In this document: piece by piece, positions 9,368 through 19,330 of the stretch | Layout: each line of letters opens with the position of its first letter | How positions within the stretch are numbered: the first letter of the stretch is position 1 | Assembly: GCA_003522145.1 (NCBI GenBank) | Contig: DPGD01000031.1 | Span: 31,236 to 95,235, forward strand | Reading direction: 5' to 3' | Source: Clostridiales bacterium | Lineage (GTDB): Bacteria; Bacillota; Clostridia; Oscillospirales; CAG-272 | DNA: 64,000 nucleotides | The notes under the pieces: generated by a model | The model's database searches: none | The model's input: only the letters and a program-made list of their open reading frames with translations | What the model was told of the DNA's origin: nothing | Translations under genes and position numbers: made by a program

Positions 9368-10041
9368 CGGAACAAGCAAGCAAACTGATGAAAGAGCACT
9401 ATGATTTCAAGGACCTAGTGGCCCTGATGGAGCTTTTGCGCTCCGAGGAAGGATGTCCTTGGGATCGGGCGCAAACTCATGAAAGTATTCGGAAAAACCT
9501 GATTGAAGAATGCTACGAGGCAATTGAAGGTATTGACCGGAAAGATGACGAGCTTCTTTGCGAAGAGCTGGGGGACATTCTTTTGCAGGTGGTTTTCCAT
9601 GCACAGATTGCTCAGGATGAGGGAGCGTTCACCATGGAAAGGGTGATTGACGGCATTTGCCGCAAAATGGTGCGGCGTCATCCCCATATTTTCTCGGATG
9701 AAAATTATAGCGAGGAGTTAAAAGCAGAAAGCGCCTATTTCCGTTGGGAGCAAATCAAACAAGCCGAAAAAGACGAAACAAATCTGGAAAGCTCTCTTGA
9801 TCGGGTGGCGCGCACACTGCCTTCCTTGATGCGCAGTCAGAAGCTTATAAAGAAAGCGGTACAGGCAGGAAGGCAGACCTCGGGAGAACGCACCGACAAA
9901 GAGGAACTGCGCAAGCGGTACGAAGCACTTTGTCTTGACGCAGAGGCTTCGGGTGTGGATTTGGAGGAGCTGGGCTACCGGTTCAATGAAGATTATATTC
10001 GATCAAAAGCTACAGAAGGGAAGAAAACGGATGAGAATTGA
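9364..10041 (+). CDS. mazG: MazG-family nucleoside triphosphate pyrophosphohydrolase
   Basis: Hydrolyses (d)NTPs to monophosphates and PPi, a house-cleaning role. The MazG core is clear: CPWDRAQTH near the N-terminus, the metal-binding EECYE segment (about 43-47), then EELGDILLQVVFHA and RRHPHIF. At 225 residues it is shorter than E. coli MazG and lacks the N-terminal methylase-like domain of B. subtilis YabN. The stretch after about residue 120 is reduced, so the second MazG domain looks degenerate. The ATG overlaps the flippase stop (ATGA) and its own end overlaps rqcP by 11 nt, so all three are probably translationally coupled. Confidence 0.92.
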   Translation: MTEQASKLMKEHYDFKDLVALMELLRSEEGCPWDRAQTHESIRKNLIEECYEAIEGIDRKDDELLCEELGDILLQVVFHAQIAQDEGAFTMERVIDGICRKMVRRHPHIFSDENYSEELKAESAYFRWEQIKQAEKDETNLESSLDRVARTLPSLMRSQKLIKKAVQAGRQTSGERTDKEELRKRYEALCLDAEASGVDLEELGYRFNEDYIRSKATEGKKTDEN

Positions 10042-10279
10042 CAAATTTCTGAAGGTCTCCCGCATCATCAAGCGGCGTACCGTTGCCAACGATGCCTGCG
10101 ATGCCCAGCACATCAGCGTGAACGGCCGTCCGGTGAAGGCCTCTTATGAAGTGAAGGTGGGCGACGAAGTAACGGTTTCCTTCGGACAGAAAAAGTTGGT
10201 TTTTCTGGTGAAGGATGTGAAGGAGCATGTTCTGAAGGACGGAGCAGCGGAGCTTTATGAAGTGATCTCTCAGGAGTGA
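10031..10279 (+). CDS. rqcP: S4-domain RNA-binding protein RqcP (YabO/HslR family)
   Basis: An 82-residue, nearly bare S4 domain starting MRIDKFLKVSRIIKRRT, the family signature. The ISVNGRPVKASYEVKVGDEV segment is the second half of the fold. RqcP (B. subtilis YabO) binds the 50S subunit-peptidyl-tRNA complex with RqcH during C-terminal Ala tailing in ribosome quality control. ATG 10031 overlaps mazG. The position between mazG and yabP is the same as in Bacillus. Confidence 0.93.
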   Translation: MRIDKFLKVSRIIKRRTVANDACDAQHISVNGRPVKASYEVKVGDEVTVSFGQKKLVFLVKDVKEHVLKDGAAELYEVISQE

Positions 10280-10287
10280 TTTCCGGC

Positions 10288-10316
10288 TCATATTCCTTGG
10301 TATTTCCGCATAGTGT
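10288..10316 (+). promoter_or_regulatory. Candidate sigma-E-type promoter for yabP-yabQ
   Basis: TCATATT (10288-10294), 14 nt, then CATAGTGT (10309-10316) resembles the mother-cell sigma-E consensus (-35 close to ATATT, -10 CATACA-T). It is followed about 20 nt later by the strong yabP SD at 10336-10342. It lies in the only gap of any size in this tightly packed operon. Inference from pattern only; the -10 has mismatches. Confidence 0.4.
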
Positions 10317-10348
10317 AGAAAAGAATGACATTCTGCGGAGGTAAAGAA

Positions 10349-10621
10349 ATGAACGGTGAAATCAGTAAAAATCAGGAACTGCACTTAGAGAATCGGGAAG
10401 CGCTTTCTCTGTCCGGCGTTTTGGATATTCTGGGTTTTGAGGATACCAATCTTCTGGTGCGCACAGAACTGGGAGACCTGAATATAGACGGGAACGATTT
10501 GCGTGTGAAGGAATTGTCTTTGGAAAGCGGTCGCCTGCTGTTGCAGGGAAAGATCGACGGAATTTACTATATCTCCTCTTCAGAGAAGAAAAAAGGCGGC
10601 CTGTTCGGGAGAAAAAGTTGA
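10349..10621 (+). CDS. yabP: Sporulation protein YabP
   Basis: A 90-residue YabP/YqfC-family protein, a beta-rich sporulation protein made in the mother cell in B. subtilis. The family pattern is visible: an N-terminal region with LENREALSLSGV, then VLDILGFEDTNLLVRTELGDL, then a G.L.I.G..L.V..LSLE.G.L.L.GKI.. core. ATG 10349 is chosen over the in-frame ATG 10325 because CGGAGGT (10336-10342) sits six bases before it. Its stop overlaps the yabQ start (TGATG). Its exact biochemical role is not known. Confidence 0.9.
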   Translation: MNGEISKNQELHLENREALSLSGVLDILGFEDTNLLVRTELGDLNIDGNDLRVKELSLESGRLLLQGKIDGIYYISSSEKKKGGLFGRKS

Positions 10622-11133
10622 TGTTTCTGGTCAGCAAAAAGGAACTGGTGCTGTATCTGTTGCGTGCCTTTTTCCTTGGAGGATTCATTGGTTTTTCCTA
10701 TCTTCTATCCGGTTTTTTCCGTCTTGCGTTCCAAAGAATCGCCGGAAGGAGAAGAAAACTCTTTTACCGCATCGGCTTGATTCTTCCCGACCTTCTTTTC
10801 TGTCTTACGGCGGCATTCCTGAATATCCTGATGATCTACAGTGCCAACAGAGGACAGGTACGGCTTGTGGCTCTTATGGCCGAATTGCTTGGATTGCTTG
10901 GCCCCCTGGCCTTAAGGCAGAAGGCCTATCAACTTGAAAAGCGGATTTTACGAGCGCTCTATAGGGCTTTGATTGCACCTGTGCGCAAAGTCATAGGGAT
11001 ACAGGTTGAAAAAGTAAAAGCCAAGGTTCGGTTGAGAAAACTAAAGGAACTGGATAAGCAAACCGACCGGTTGCTTGAAAAAGCGGCAAGTGAAAATGTT
11101 CGGATGTTGGATGAGCTGCTTTTCGGTAAATAA
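10621..11133 (+). CDS. yabQ: Sporulation membrane protein YabQ
   Basis: A 170-residue integral membrane protein with an N-terminal hydrophobic stretch (about 12-36), further spans between about 52 and 98, and a basic, coiled-coil-like C-terminal tail rich in Lys/Arg. Order after yabP and before divIC identifies it as YabQ, which localises to the forespore membrane and is needed for cortex formation in B. subtilis. ATG 10621 shares its A with the yabP TGA stop. Confidence 0.85.
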   Translation: MFLVSKKELVLYLLRAFFLGGFIGFSYLLSGFFRLAFQRIAGRRRKLFYRIGLILPDLLFCLTAAFLNILMIYSANRGQVRLVALMAELLGLLGPLALRQKAYQLEKRILRALYRALIAPVRKVIGIQVEKVKAKVRLRKLKELDKQTDRLLEKAASENVRMLDELLFGK

Positions 11134-11162
11134 AAACAAGGAAAGAAAAAGGAGGAAATTCC

Positions 11163-11444
11163 ATGAAGGGAGAAATCAATCTTCTTGTACGGATCGCAGT
11201 GGCGTTGTTCATTGTTTTCTGCCTTGTGACGATTATTGATTTGCAGATCCGGATGAACAATCTGGACAAACAAAAGGAAGTGCTGACCGGCCAGATGCAG
11301 GATTTGCAGGAAGAGATTGCCGAATTGGAATACAACCTGCGCCAGCCCTACGATGACAGTTATGCGGCCAAGGTGGCAAGGCAGGTGCTGAAATACCATT
11401 TTCCGGACGAAATTCTCTTTGTGAACGACTTGTATGAAAACTGA
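11163..11444 (+). CDS. divIC: FtsB/DivIC-family septum protein
   Basis: A 93-residue bitopic protein: short cytoplasmic N-terminus, one transmembrane helix (about 8-25), a leucine-zipper-like coiled coil (about 30-60) and a small C-terminal domain (Y.AKVARQVLKYHFPDEI). This is the FtsB/DivIC plan; it acts with FtsL/DivIB in the divisome. SD AGGAGGA lies 6 nt before the ATG. In B. subtilis divIC follows yabQ, as here, which supports the name. Confidence 0.88.
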   Translation: MKGEINLLVRIAVALFIVFCLVTIIDLQIRMNNLDKQKEVLTGQMQDLQEEIAELEYNLRQPYDDSYAAKVARQVLKYHFPDEILFVNDLYEN

Positions 11445-11451
11445 GGCATCC

Positions 11452-12366
11452 ATGGAATTTGAAATCGGCCAGGAAGACAGCAAAAAGAGTGTCAAGCAGT
11501 TTTTATACAACACCTTGCGCCTTTCTCACGGACAGGTGACGGCGCTGAAAAGGCAGGAGCGGGGAATTCTTTTAAACGGGGAGCGGGTTTTTGTCACCGC
11601 TCTGTTGCAGGAAGGGGATCGGCTTTCCCTGCTTTTGGAGGATCGGGAAGAGCACAAACCCTTGGTTCCATTTGCGTGTCCGTTGGAGATCCTTTACGAG
11701 GACGAGACTCTTCTTTGCGTCAACAAACCACCCTTTATGCCCACACATCCGTCGCTGAATCACTACGACGACACCTTGGCCAACGCTCTGGCGGAATACT
11801 TTCGCCTGAAAAACAGACCCTTTGTTTTCCGGGGAATCAACCGTCTGGACCGGGACACCAGCGGTGTTATACTGGTGGCCAAAAACCGGTATGCCGCTTC
11901 CTTGCTGTCCAAACAGGTGGCAGAGCGGCAGATGGACAAGCAGTATCTGGCGCTTCTCGAAGGAACCTTGGAGCAGGATAGGGGTTTTATTGACCGGAAT
12001 ATTGTAAGAGCCGAGGAAAGCCTGATGCTCCGCCGGGTGGCCCATGACAGTGAGGGCAGCCGGGCGCTGACCGAATACCGGGTTTGTATGCGTAAAAACG
12101 GAAAAACTTTGGTTATAGCCATTCCCCATACCGGAAGAACCCATCAGTTGCGCGTCCACTTCTCCTTTCTTGGCCATCCGATTGTGGGAGATACGCTTTA
12201 CGGAGCCTTCTCCGAGGAAATTGACCGACAGGCTCTGCACGCTTACAGTCTCGGATTTACTCACCCTGCAAGCGGTGAAAAAATGAAAATCAAGGCACCT
12301 CTTCCGAAGGATATGGAACAGCTGCTGATGAAAAACGGATTTGTATGGGAAAGGGAAGAACTATGA
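11452..12366 (+). CDS. RluA/RluD-family rRNA pseudouridine synthase
   Basis: Isomerises uridine in RNA. An S4-like N-terminal domain (about 10-75) precedes the catalytic RluA domain, with the active-site Asp in INRLDRDTSG (about residues 130-139) and TGRTHQLRVH near the C-terminus. ATG 11452 has GAGG five bases upstream. The in-frame ATG 11434 lies inside divIC and has no SD. Length is 304 aa. The target uridine cannot be told from sequence; RluD-type (23S helix 69) is only one possibility. It ends in an ATGA overlap with the DUF3810 gene. Confidence 0.9.
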   Translation: MEFEIGQEDSKKSVKQFLYNTLRLSHGQVTALKRQERGILLNGERVFVTALLQEGDRLSLLLEDREEHKPLVPFACPLEILYEDETLLCVNKPPFMPTHPSLNHYDDTLANALAEYFRLKNRPFVFRGINRLDRDTSGVILVAKNRYAASLLSKQVAERQMDKQYLALLEGTLEQDRGFIDRNIVRAEESLMLRRVAHDSEGSRALTEYRVCMRKNGKTLVIAIPHTGRTHQLRVHFSFLGHPIVGDTLYGAFSEEIDRQALHAYSLGFTHPASGEKMKIKAPLPKDMEQLLMKNGFVWEREEL

Positions 12367-13511
12367 AGGCATTTTTCAAGAAAATATGGTCAACCGTCCG
12401 GCGGAACTGTTCCATACCGGCCATCGTATTCTACGGATTGGCGATTTTTTCCCTGATCCTTCACCTTCTCTGTATTTTCATTCCTGCCTTTGCTGATTTT
12501 TTCAATATTTACATTGCCGGAACCGCCCGTTTTCTTCTTGCCAAGCTCACCGGATTTCTTCCGGTTTCCCTCGCAGAACTGCTGATTTGTTTGGTACCTC
12601 TGCTCCTTATTTTCATCGTTGTTTTCTCCATATATCATGCGAGAAAGGAACACTATACGCTTCTGACCCGCTTTTTCTGCGGTGCCTTTGCCATTGTTTC
12701 CCTGTTTTACAGTTTGTTTGTCTTTACTTTGGGCACAGGCTATCACGGCTCCGCCTTGGAAACAAAGCTGAATTTGGATCGGAAGGAGCTGACCACCAAA
12801 CAGCTGGAGGAGGTTGCCTCCTGGCTGGCTGAGGAGCTGAACAAGTGTCTGCCGCAGGTGCAGTTTATGAACGACTCTTCCTCGGTGATGCCCTATGATT
12901 TTGACGAACTGAATGAGAAGCTGAACATCGCCTACAAGCAGATTTCCGAAAAATATGATTTTATCATGGGATTCTCTTCAAGGGTCAAGCCGGTGATGAA
13001 CAGCGATATGATGTCCAAAGCGGGGCTTTTGGGGATGTATACCTACTATACCGGCGAATCCAATGTGAATGTGGACTACAACGACTACAATCTGGTATTC
13101 ACCTGCGCCCACGAAATGGCCCACCAGAGAGGGCTTTCCAAGGAGGACGAGGCCAATTTCATAGCATTTCTGGTTTGTCTGGAAAGCGATGATCCTTATA
13201 TCAACTATTGCGGTTATCTGAATATGTTTGAATATATGCTCAATCCCTTGTATAAGGCGCTGAAAGAAGAGGAGAACACCGCCGAATATTACAGTGTTTT
13301 AAGAAAAGCGGACGAACGGGCACGGATCGACATCGGCGTGTCGAGCAAGAAAACCGCTGAAAATCAGAGCGGTCTGATTTATAAGATCAGCAATACGGCC
13401 AACGATGCCTATATCAAGATCAACGGTGACGAAAACGGCAGTGCCAGCTACGGCCTGGTCATTGAGCTTGCCGCCGCTTATTACTACAATCTGAAGGGAC
13501 AGACCGCATAG
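12363..13511 (+). CDS. DUF3810 membrane metallopeptidase-like protein
   Basis: A 382-residue protein with three N-terminal transmembrane segments (about 20-45, 58-90, 98-120) followed by a soluble domain holding a zinc-peptidase HExxH motif (CAHEMAHQRGL, near residue 250) and an acidic EDEAN segment shortly after. The layout matches DUF3810. The family has no established substrate that I know of; the HExxH motif suggests proteolysis in or at the membrane. ATG 12363 overlaps the previous stop by four bases with GGGAAG upstream. It is the last gene before the glycogen operon. Confidence 0.85.
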   Translation: MKAFFKKIWSTVRRNCSIPAIVFYGLAIFSLILHLLCIFIPAFADFFNIYIAGTARFLLAKLTGFLPVSLAELLICLVPLLLIFIVVFSIYHARKEHYTLLTRFFCGAFAIVSLFYSLFVFTLGTGYHGSALETKLNLDRKELTTKQLEEVASWLAEELNKCLPQVQFMNDSSSVMPYDFDELNEKLNIAYKQISEKYDFIMGFSSRVKPVMNSDMMSKAGLLGMYTYYTGESNVNVDYNDYNLVFTCAHEMAHQRGLSKEDEANFIAFLVCLESDDPYINYCGYLNMFEYMLNPLYKALKEEENTAEYYSVLRKADERARIDIGVSSKKTAENQSGLIYKISNTANDAYIKINGDENGSASYGLVIELAAAYYYNLKGQTA

Positions 13512-13571
13512 GTATCTTTCAATGAAGCGAACCTCTACAGCAGAAGTGTTTCAACAAAAGGAGTGAGCAAT

Positions 13572-15476
13572 ATGAAGGAAGTGGAAAAACAGGGCGACCT
13601 TCCGCGCTATCTCTTCCACAAAGGGGAGAATTTTACCGCCTATGACTATTTAGGCGCTCACCGCCTGAAGGACGGAGGGGTGGTATTCCGGGTATGGGCG
13701 CCCAGGGCTCAAGGCGTATATCTGGTGTGCGACACCCTCGGCTGGGAAACCGGACGGGAGATGCAAAAGCTTTCCGATGAAGGAATATGGGAGACAACCC
13801 TTTCGGAAGCAAAAAGCCCCGAAGGAATGCGTTACAAATTCAGAGTTGTTTCGGCGGCGGGCGTAAAGTTCAAGAGCGACCCCTACGCATTCTACAGCGA
13901 GACCTTGCAAAAGAACGCTTCTATTCTCTATACCAGGAGCAATTATACCTTCAAAGATGAAAAATATCTTGAAAAGAGGCGAAAGATCGCCGAAAGCGGG
14001 CACTACTATCCGGCTCCGCTGAACATTTATGAGGTACACTTAGCCTCCTTCATGACGAAGGACGGCATGAGCAATGAGGACGGGGAGCACTACCTGAACT
14101 ACAGAGAATTGGCCAAAAAACTGGGTGACTATGTACAGCGGACAGGCTATACCCATGTGGAATTGCTACCCATTACCGAGTACCCCTACGACGGCTCCTG
14201 GGGCTATCAGGTCTGCGGATATTTCGCCCCTACCTCCCGCTTCGGTTCGCCCGATGATTTCAAATACTTTGTAGACGAACTGCACAAAAGAGGCATCGGC
14301 GTTATTTTGGACTGGGTTCCGGCCCATTTTCCCAAGGACGAGCACGGTCTTTACGAATTTGACGGGGCTCCCCTATATGAATACAGCGATATTCAGCGTA
14401 TGGAGCAACCCTCCTGGGGAACCAGATGCTTTGATGTGGCAAGAAACGAAGTCCGGTGTTTCCTTATTTCCAGCGCTCTGTACTGGTTGAGGACCTATCA
14501 TGTGGACGGCTTGCGGATCGATGCTGTGGCCTCCATGCTCTATTTAGACTATGACCGTATGCCCGGATACTGGACGCCGAATATCTACGGCGGGAAAGAA
14601 AATTTAGAGTCGATTGAGTTTTTCAAAAGGCTGAACACCGCCATACACCGGGAATTTCCCGATGTGCTGACCATTGCCGAAGAATCCACGGCCTTTCCAA
14701 AGGTCACAGGAAGGGTAGAGGAGGGAGGACTTGGCTTTTCCATGAAATGGAACATGGGCTGGGCAAACGATATGTTTCGTTATGTGGCCTGCGATCCGGT
14801 GGGCAGGGAAGATCTGCACTCCGCATTGACCTTTCCCATGATGTACGCCTTCAGCGAGCACTATGTGCTTCCGGTATCCCACGACGAGGTGGTGCATGGC
14901 AAAAAGTCCCTGATCGACAAAATGTTCGGCAGCTATGAGCAGAAATTTTCCGGAATCCGGTTGTTTTTCCTCTTTCAGATGACCTTTCCCGGAAAAAAGC
15001 TCACCTTTATGGGGTGTGAATTCGGACAGTTCCGGGAGTGGGATTATAAGAATCCGTTGGAATGGTTCCTTCTCCGGTATCCCAACCATGACGGCTTGCG
15101 GAAATATTCGACAGAGTTGAACCGATTTTACCGGAACCATCCCCAGCTTTTTGAGGATGACTACAGCTGGAACGGCTTTCAGTGGATCAATGCCGATTTA
15201 GCAGGCTGGAATCTGATCAGCTACACGAGAAAGGACCTTTCGGGAAAAGCCCTTCATGTGGTACTGAACTTTTCGGGCAGTGACCGGAAAAATTACTGGC
15301 TGGAAGTTCCAAAGGACTTTGACACCTATAAAATCGTCTTTACCTCCGACAAAAAAAAGTATGGCGGAAAAACGGAGACGGGCGGTTTGAGAAAGACCTT
15401 CAAAAAAAATGACAAGACTTATATACGCCTGAATCTTTCGGCCCTTTCCGGACTGATCGTAGAAGGCGTGAAATAG
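13572..15476 (+). CDS. glgB: 1,4-alpha-glucan branching enzyme GlgB
   Basis: Creates the alpha-1,6 branches of glycogen (GH13). An N-terminal CBM48 (about 28-115, [10 protein letters not shown]) precedes the TIM barrel, with EVHLASF, the nucleophile Asp in GLRIDAV (about 316), the acid/base Glu in IAEEST (about 370) and VSHDEVVHG. Length is 634 aa. ATG 13572 is preceded by AAAGGAG; an in-frame GTG at 13563 overlaps that SD and is unlikely. It is the first gene of the glycogen cluster, 60 nt after DUF3810, and I see no clear promoter in that gap. Confidence 0.95.
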   Translation: MKEVEKQGDLPRYLFHKGENFTAYDYLGAHRLKDGGVVFRVWAPRAQGVYLVCDTLGWETGREMQKLSDEGIWETTLSEAKSPEGMRYKFRVVSAAGVKFKSDPYAFYSETLQKNASILYTRSNYTFKDEKYLEKRRKIAESGHYYPAPLNIYEVHLASFMTKDGMSNEDGEHYLNYRELAKKLGDYVQRTGYTHVELLPITEYPYDGSWGYQVCGYFAPTSRFGSPDDFKYFVDELHKRGIGVILDWVPAHFPKDEHGLYEFDGAPLYEYSDIQRMEQPSWGTRCFDVARNEVRCFLISSALYWLRTYHVDGLRIDAVASMLYLDYDRMPGYWTPNIYGGKENLESIEFFKRLNTAIHREFPDVLTIAEESTAFPKVTGRVEEGGLGFSMKWNMGWANDMFRYVACDPVGREDLHSALTFPMMYAFSEHYVLPVSHDEVVHGKKSLIDKMFGSYEQKFSGIRLFFLFQMTFPGKKLTFMGCEFGQFREWDYKNPLEWFLLRYPNHDGLRKYSTELNRFYRNHPQLFEDDYSWNGFQWINADLAGWNLISYTRKDLSGKALHVVLNFSGSDRKNYWLEVPKDFDTYKIVFTSDKKKYGGKTETGGLRKTFKKNDKTYIRLNLSALSGLIVEGVK

Positions 15477-15490
15477 AACGGAGGAAGGAT

Positions 15491-16714
15491 ATGTTTAGCA
15501 AAAAAGAATGTGTGGCAATGCTATTGGCAGGGGGACAGGGAAGCAGGCTGTACGCTTTAACCGAAACAACCGCCAAACCGGCCGTCCCCTTCGGCGGAAA
15601 ATACCGGATCATCGATTTTCCCCTTTCCAACTGCGTGAATTCGGGCATCGATACCGTAGGTGTTCTGACGCAGTACCAGCCGTTGGTGCTGAACGAATAC
15701 ATCGGCAACGGTCAGCCCTGGGACTTGGACCGGACCTCCGGGGGAGTGATGGTGCTACCGCCCTATCAGGCAAAGGACGGTGCGGACTGGTATAAAGGCA
15801 CCGCCAACGCCATTTATCAGAACCTGAACTTCATCAACCGCTACGATCCGGATTATGTGCTGATTCTGTCCGGCGACCATATTTACAATATGGATTATTC
15901 TCTGATGCTGGATTTCCACAAAAAGCACAACGCAGACTGCACCATCGCCGTTTTCAGAGTTCCGCTGTCCGAAGCCTCCCGCTTCGGTATCATGTATACC
16001 GACGAGAACGGAAGGATCACCGAATTTGCGGAAAAACCCAAGAATCCCAAGTCCACCCTGGCCTCCATGGGCATCTACATCTTTAATCGGAGGATTTTAG
16101 AGAAATTCCTGATTGCCGATGCGGCAAATAAGGATTCGGAAAATGATTTCGGCAAAAACATCATTCCCGCCATGCTGAATTCGGGAGCGAATATGTATGC
16201 TTACCGCTTCGACGGGTATTGGAAGGATGTGGGCACGATCGACAGCCTTTGGGAGGCCAATATGGATCTGCTCGGCTCCGAGCCGGTATTCAACCTGCAC
16301 GACCGGCGCCATAAGATTTTTTCAAGAAACGGCGCCCGTCAGCCGCAATATATCGGCGAAGAAGCGGAAGTGACCAATTCGCTGGTGACCGAAGGATGTG
16401 AAATCTACGGCAAGGTCTTTAATTCGGTCTTGTTCTCGGGTGTTTATGTAGCGCCCGGAGCGGTAGTCCGGGACAGTGTGATCTTTTCGGACAGCAAAAT
16501 CTTAGGCGGGGCTGTCATCAATTATTCCATGCTCGATCACGATGTGGTGGTCGGCACCGGGGCAGTGGTCGGCGAAGAGAAGAATAAAGGCGGAAAAATT
16601 GCCGTGGTGGGAGCAGATGTCTCCATAAACCCTGGAGAGGTGGTAAAGGGCGGAGCAATGCTCTATCCTCAGACCGAAAAGGAACTTGAAAAGGAGAAGT
16701 ACGAAGATGATTGA
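15491..16714 (+). CDS. glgC: Glucose-1-phosphate adenylyltransferase GlgC (catalytic)
   Basis: Makes ADP-glucose from ATP and glucose-1-phosphate, the committed step of bacterial glycogen synthesis. The nucleotidyltransferase signature [10 protein letters not shown] is intact near residue 13, followed by [19 protein letters not shown]. The YWKDVGT segment and a C-terminal left-handed beta helix (hexapeptide-like VYVAPGAVV) complete the fold. Length is 407 aa, with a strong GGAGGA SD. It overlaps glgD by 8 nt, as expected for partners of a GlgC/GlgD heteromer. Confidence 0.95.
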   Translation: MFSKKECVAMLLAGGQGSRLYALTETTAKPAVPFGGKYRIIDFPLSNCVNSGIDTVGVLTQYQPLVLNEYIGNGQPWDLDRTSGGVMVLPPYQAKDGADWYKGTANAIYQNLNFINRYDPDYVLILSGDHIYNMDYSLMLDFHKKHNADCTIAVFRVPLSEASRFGIMYTDENGRITEFAEKPKNPKSTLASMGIYIFNRRILEKFLIADAANKDSENDFGKNIIPAMLNSGANMYAYRFDGYWKDVGTIDSLWEANMDLLGSEPVFNLHDRRHKIFSRNGARQPQYIGEEAEVTNSLVTEGCEIYGKVFNSVLFSGVYVAPGAVVRDSVIFSDSKILGGAVINYSMLDHDVVVGTGAVVGEEKNKGGKIAVVGADVSINPGEVVKGGAMLYPQTEKELEKEKYEDD

Positions 16715-17837
16715 CGGCATTATTTTTTCCAATCTTCATGACGATGTAATTCCCGAACTGACCAAAGAACGCACCATGGCATCTCTGCCCTTCGGATGCC
16801 GGTATCGGCTGATCGACTTCCCCCTTTCCAACATGGTCAATTCCGGCATCAACAATGTGTATGTGGTGACACAGCGGAACTACCAGTCGTTGACCGACCA
16901 TCTGGGGTCCGGGAAGGACTGGGATCTGGCCCGCCGTTCGGGCGGACTGAAAATCATGACGCCCTACATCAGCGCTTTTGCCGGAAACGGCATTGCCCGG
17001 TTCAATTCCAGACTGGAAGCCCTGAAAAGCATTTCCAATGCCATCTTCAACATGACCAGTGATTATGTGGTTTTGGCCGACTGCGACGGCATCTGCAACA
17101 TCAACCTGAACGATATGATTGCGCAGCATGAGCGCACCGGTGCGGACATCACCATTGCCGTGAAACGCATGAATGTGACGCCGGAGCGGGCGGAGCGGGC
17201 CGTTCTGCTTCAGTCGGATGAAAACGGCCGGGTGACGGAGGTTTGGGTTCGTCCCTCCAGAATGTCGGGAAGCTATGATGTAAACATCAACATCTGGGTG
17301 ATCTCCCGCAGATACCTACAGAGTATGGTGCATGAAGGACTTGCCCGGAACCTGACCAGTATGTCCAGAGACTTTCTTTGCAGAAATCTCGGTTTTGCGA
17401 AATACATGATTTACCGTTACGAAGGCTATTATGCCTGCTTTACCTCTTTGCAGGACTATTACGCCAGCTCCATGGGGCTTTTGGGCAACGGCGAAGCACG
17501 CAATTCCATCTTCAAGGTAAAAAACCGTCCGATCATCACCAAAGTGCGAAATTCCACCCCCACCAAATACAATGAAGGAGCCGTGGTGAAGAATTCCCTG
17601 ATTGCAGACGGCTGCGTCATTGAGGGAACCGTGAAGAATTCCATTCTGTTCCGGGGCGTAAAGGTCGGAAAGAACACGGTGATTGAAAATTCTATCCTCT
17701 TTCAGGATACCTACACCGGAAACAATGTGACCCTGAACTGTGTGATCACCGACAAGAATGTGGTCATCCGGGATTACCGGAACCTTTCGGGCTACAGTAC
17801 CATGCCTTTCTGCATCGGCAAGAGCAAAATGGTGTAA
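16707..17837 (+). CDS. glgD: GlgD, glucose-1-phosphate adenylyltransferase companion subunit
   Basis: A GlgC paralogue of 376 aa in which the pyrophosphorylase signature is lost. Where GlgC has [10 protein letters not shown] this protein reads [10 protein letters not shown], while the next block ([22 protein letters not shown]) is conserved. This is the Firmicute pattern: GlgD is non-catalytic or weakly catalytic and modulates GlgC in a heterotetramer. The C-terminal beta-helix domain is present. The start is ATG 16707, inside the glgC end, with AAGGAG ten bases upstream. Confidence 0.93.
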   Translation: MIDGIIFSNLHDDVIPELTKERTMASLPFGCRYRLIDFPLSNMVNSGINNVYVVTQRNYQSLTDHLGSGKDWDLARRSGGLKIMTPYISAFAGNGIARFNSRLEALKSISNAIFNMTSDYVVLADCDGICNINLNDMIAQHERTGADITIAVKRMNVTPERAERAVLLQSDENGRVTEVWVRPSRMSGSYDVNINIWVISRRYLQSMVHEGLARNLTSMSRDFLCRNLGFAKYMIYRYEGYYACFTSLQDYYASSMGLLGNGEARNSIFKVKNRPIITKVRNSTPTKYNEGAVVKNSLIADGCVIEGTVKNSILFRGVKVGKNTVIENSILFQDTYTGNNVTLNCVITDKNVVIRDYRNLSGYSTMPFCIGKSKMV

Positions 17838-17858
17838 ACGAAAAATACAGAGAAAAGA

Positions 17859-19301
17859 ATGGTTGGAAAAATGAGTAAGGAAGAGAAAAAGATACTTTTT
17901 GTTGCATCGGAAGCCAATCCTTATGCCGGCACCGGCGGCTTGGGCGATGTGATCGGCTCTTTGCCCAAATCCATTGCGGCGGCAGACCCTCAGGCAGATG
18001 TGCGTGTGGTGATCCCGCTTTACGGAACCATCAAAGAGGAATACCGGAAGCAGATGACCAAAGTGGACGAATTCTATGTGGGCTTATCCTGGCGGAATCA
18101 GTATTGCGGTGTCTATATGTTGAAAAATCAGGGAGTCACTTTTTATTTTCTGGACAACGAGTACTATTTCAAGAGAAATGTGCTCTACGGGAACTATGAT
18201 GACGGCGAGCGGTACGCCTACTTCTGCAAAGCGGCTATGGAAATGACTGCAAGGCAGAATTTTATTCCGGACATTCTCCATGCAAACGACTGGCAGGCCG
18301 CTTTGAGCGTGATCTACCTGAAGTACAAATATCATTTTCCGGGAACAAAGGCCATCTACACGATTCACAACATTGAATATCAGGGAATGTACGGTCTGGA
18401 AATCTTAGGCGATGTCTTTGATCTGGGGCCGGAAGCTCAGGCGGATGTGACCTACAACGGCTGTATCAACCTGACAAAGGGCGCCATGGTCTGTGCGGAC
18501 AAGATCACTACGGTTTCACAGCGCTATTCCGAAGAAATCCGGATGGAATACTTCGCAAGCGGTCTGCACTATGCCGTGCGGGATTGCTCCTACAAGCTCT
18601 GCGGCATTGTGAACGGCATTGATTATGCGGAATATGACCCGAAAAAGAACAAGGACATTCCGGCAAACTACTCCAAAACCAACATGAAGAACAAGCAACT
18701 ATGCAAATTGGAAGTACAACGGCTTTTCGGACTGCCCGAATCGCCTCATCCCCCCCTCGTTGCCATGATTTCCAGGCTTGCTTCCCACAAGGGCTTTGAT
18801 TTGGTGCGCTATGTGATGGAGGACCTGCTGCAAAGGGATCTTCAATTCGTGCTGTTAGGCACGGGAGAAGCGGAATTGGAACAGTTTTTTGACAATATGT
18901 CCAAGAAATACCCTCAGAAGTGCCGGGTGATGCTGGCGTACAACAAGGCGATTGCCAAGACGATTTACGCCGGCGCCGATATTTTTCTCATGCCTTCCAA
19001 GAGCGAACCCTGCGGTCTTGCCCAGATGATGGCTTGCCGCTACGGCACGGTCCCGGTGGTCCGGGAGGTAGGGGGACTGTACGACACCATCCACGCCTTC
19101 AATCCCGAAACAGGAACCGGCAACGGAGTGACCTTCAAAAGCTACGACGCCTATGATATGCTGAACGCCGTGGATAGGGCGCTGGGACTCTACGAAAACC
19201 AGAGAAACTGGAAAAAGATCACCTACAACGCCATGGATTCCGATTTCTCCTGGCAGCGTTCCGCCCAAAGCTATCTGGAGCTTTACAATTCCATTTTATA
19301 A
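17859..19301 (+). CDS. glgA: Glycogen synthase GlgA
   Basis: Transfers glucose from ADP-glucose to the non-reducing end of glycogen (GT5). Supporting features are the N-terminal VASEANPYAGTGGLGDV block, HANDWQA, a VNGIDY segment and the C-terminal SKSEPCGLAQMMA and GGLYDT motifs of GT5. The usual KxGGL motif, whose Lys contacts ADP-glucose in E. coli GlgA, here reads GTGGL (Gly at about residue 24). Length is 480 aa, as expected. ATG 17871 is an alternative start; neither has a strong SD. It lies between glgD and glgP. Confidence 0.93.
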   Translation: MVGKMSKEEKKILFVASEANPYAGTGGLGDVIGSLPKSIAAADPQADVRVVIPLYGTIKEEYRKQMTKVDEFYVGLSWRNQYCGVYMLKNQGVTFYFLDNEYYFKRNVLYGNYDDGERYAYFCKAAMEMTARQNFIPDILHANDWQAALSVIYLKYKYHFPGTKAIYTIHNIEYQGMYGLEILGDVFDLGPEAQADVTYNGCINLTKGAMVCADKITTVSQRYSEEIRMEYFASGLHYAVRDCSYKLCGIVNGIDYAEYDPKKNKDIPANYSKTNMKNKQLCKLEVQRLFGLPESPHPPLVAMISRLASHKGFDLVRYVMEDLLQRDLQFVLLGTGEAELEQFFDNMSKKYPQKCRVMLAYNKAIAKTIYAGADIFLMPSKSEPCGLAQMMACRYGTVPVVREVGGLYDTIHAFNPETGTGNGVTFKSYDAYDMLNAVDRALGLYENQRNWKKITYNAMDSDFSWQRSAQSYLELYNSIL

Positions 19302-19330
19302 TTTTTTAGGAAAGCGAATAGAAATCAAAC

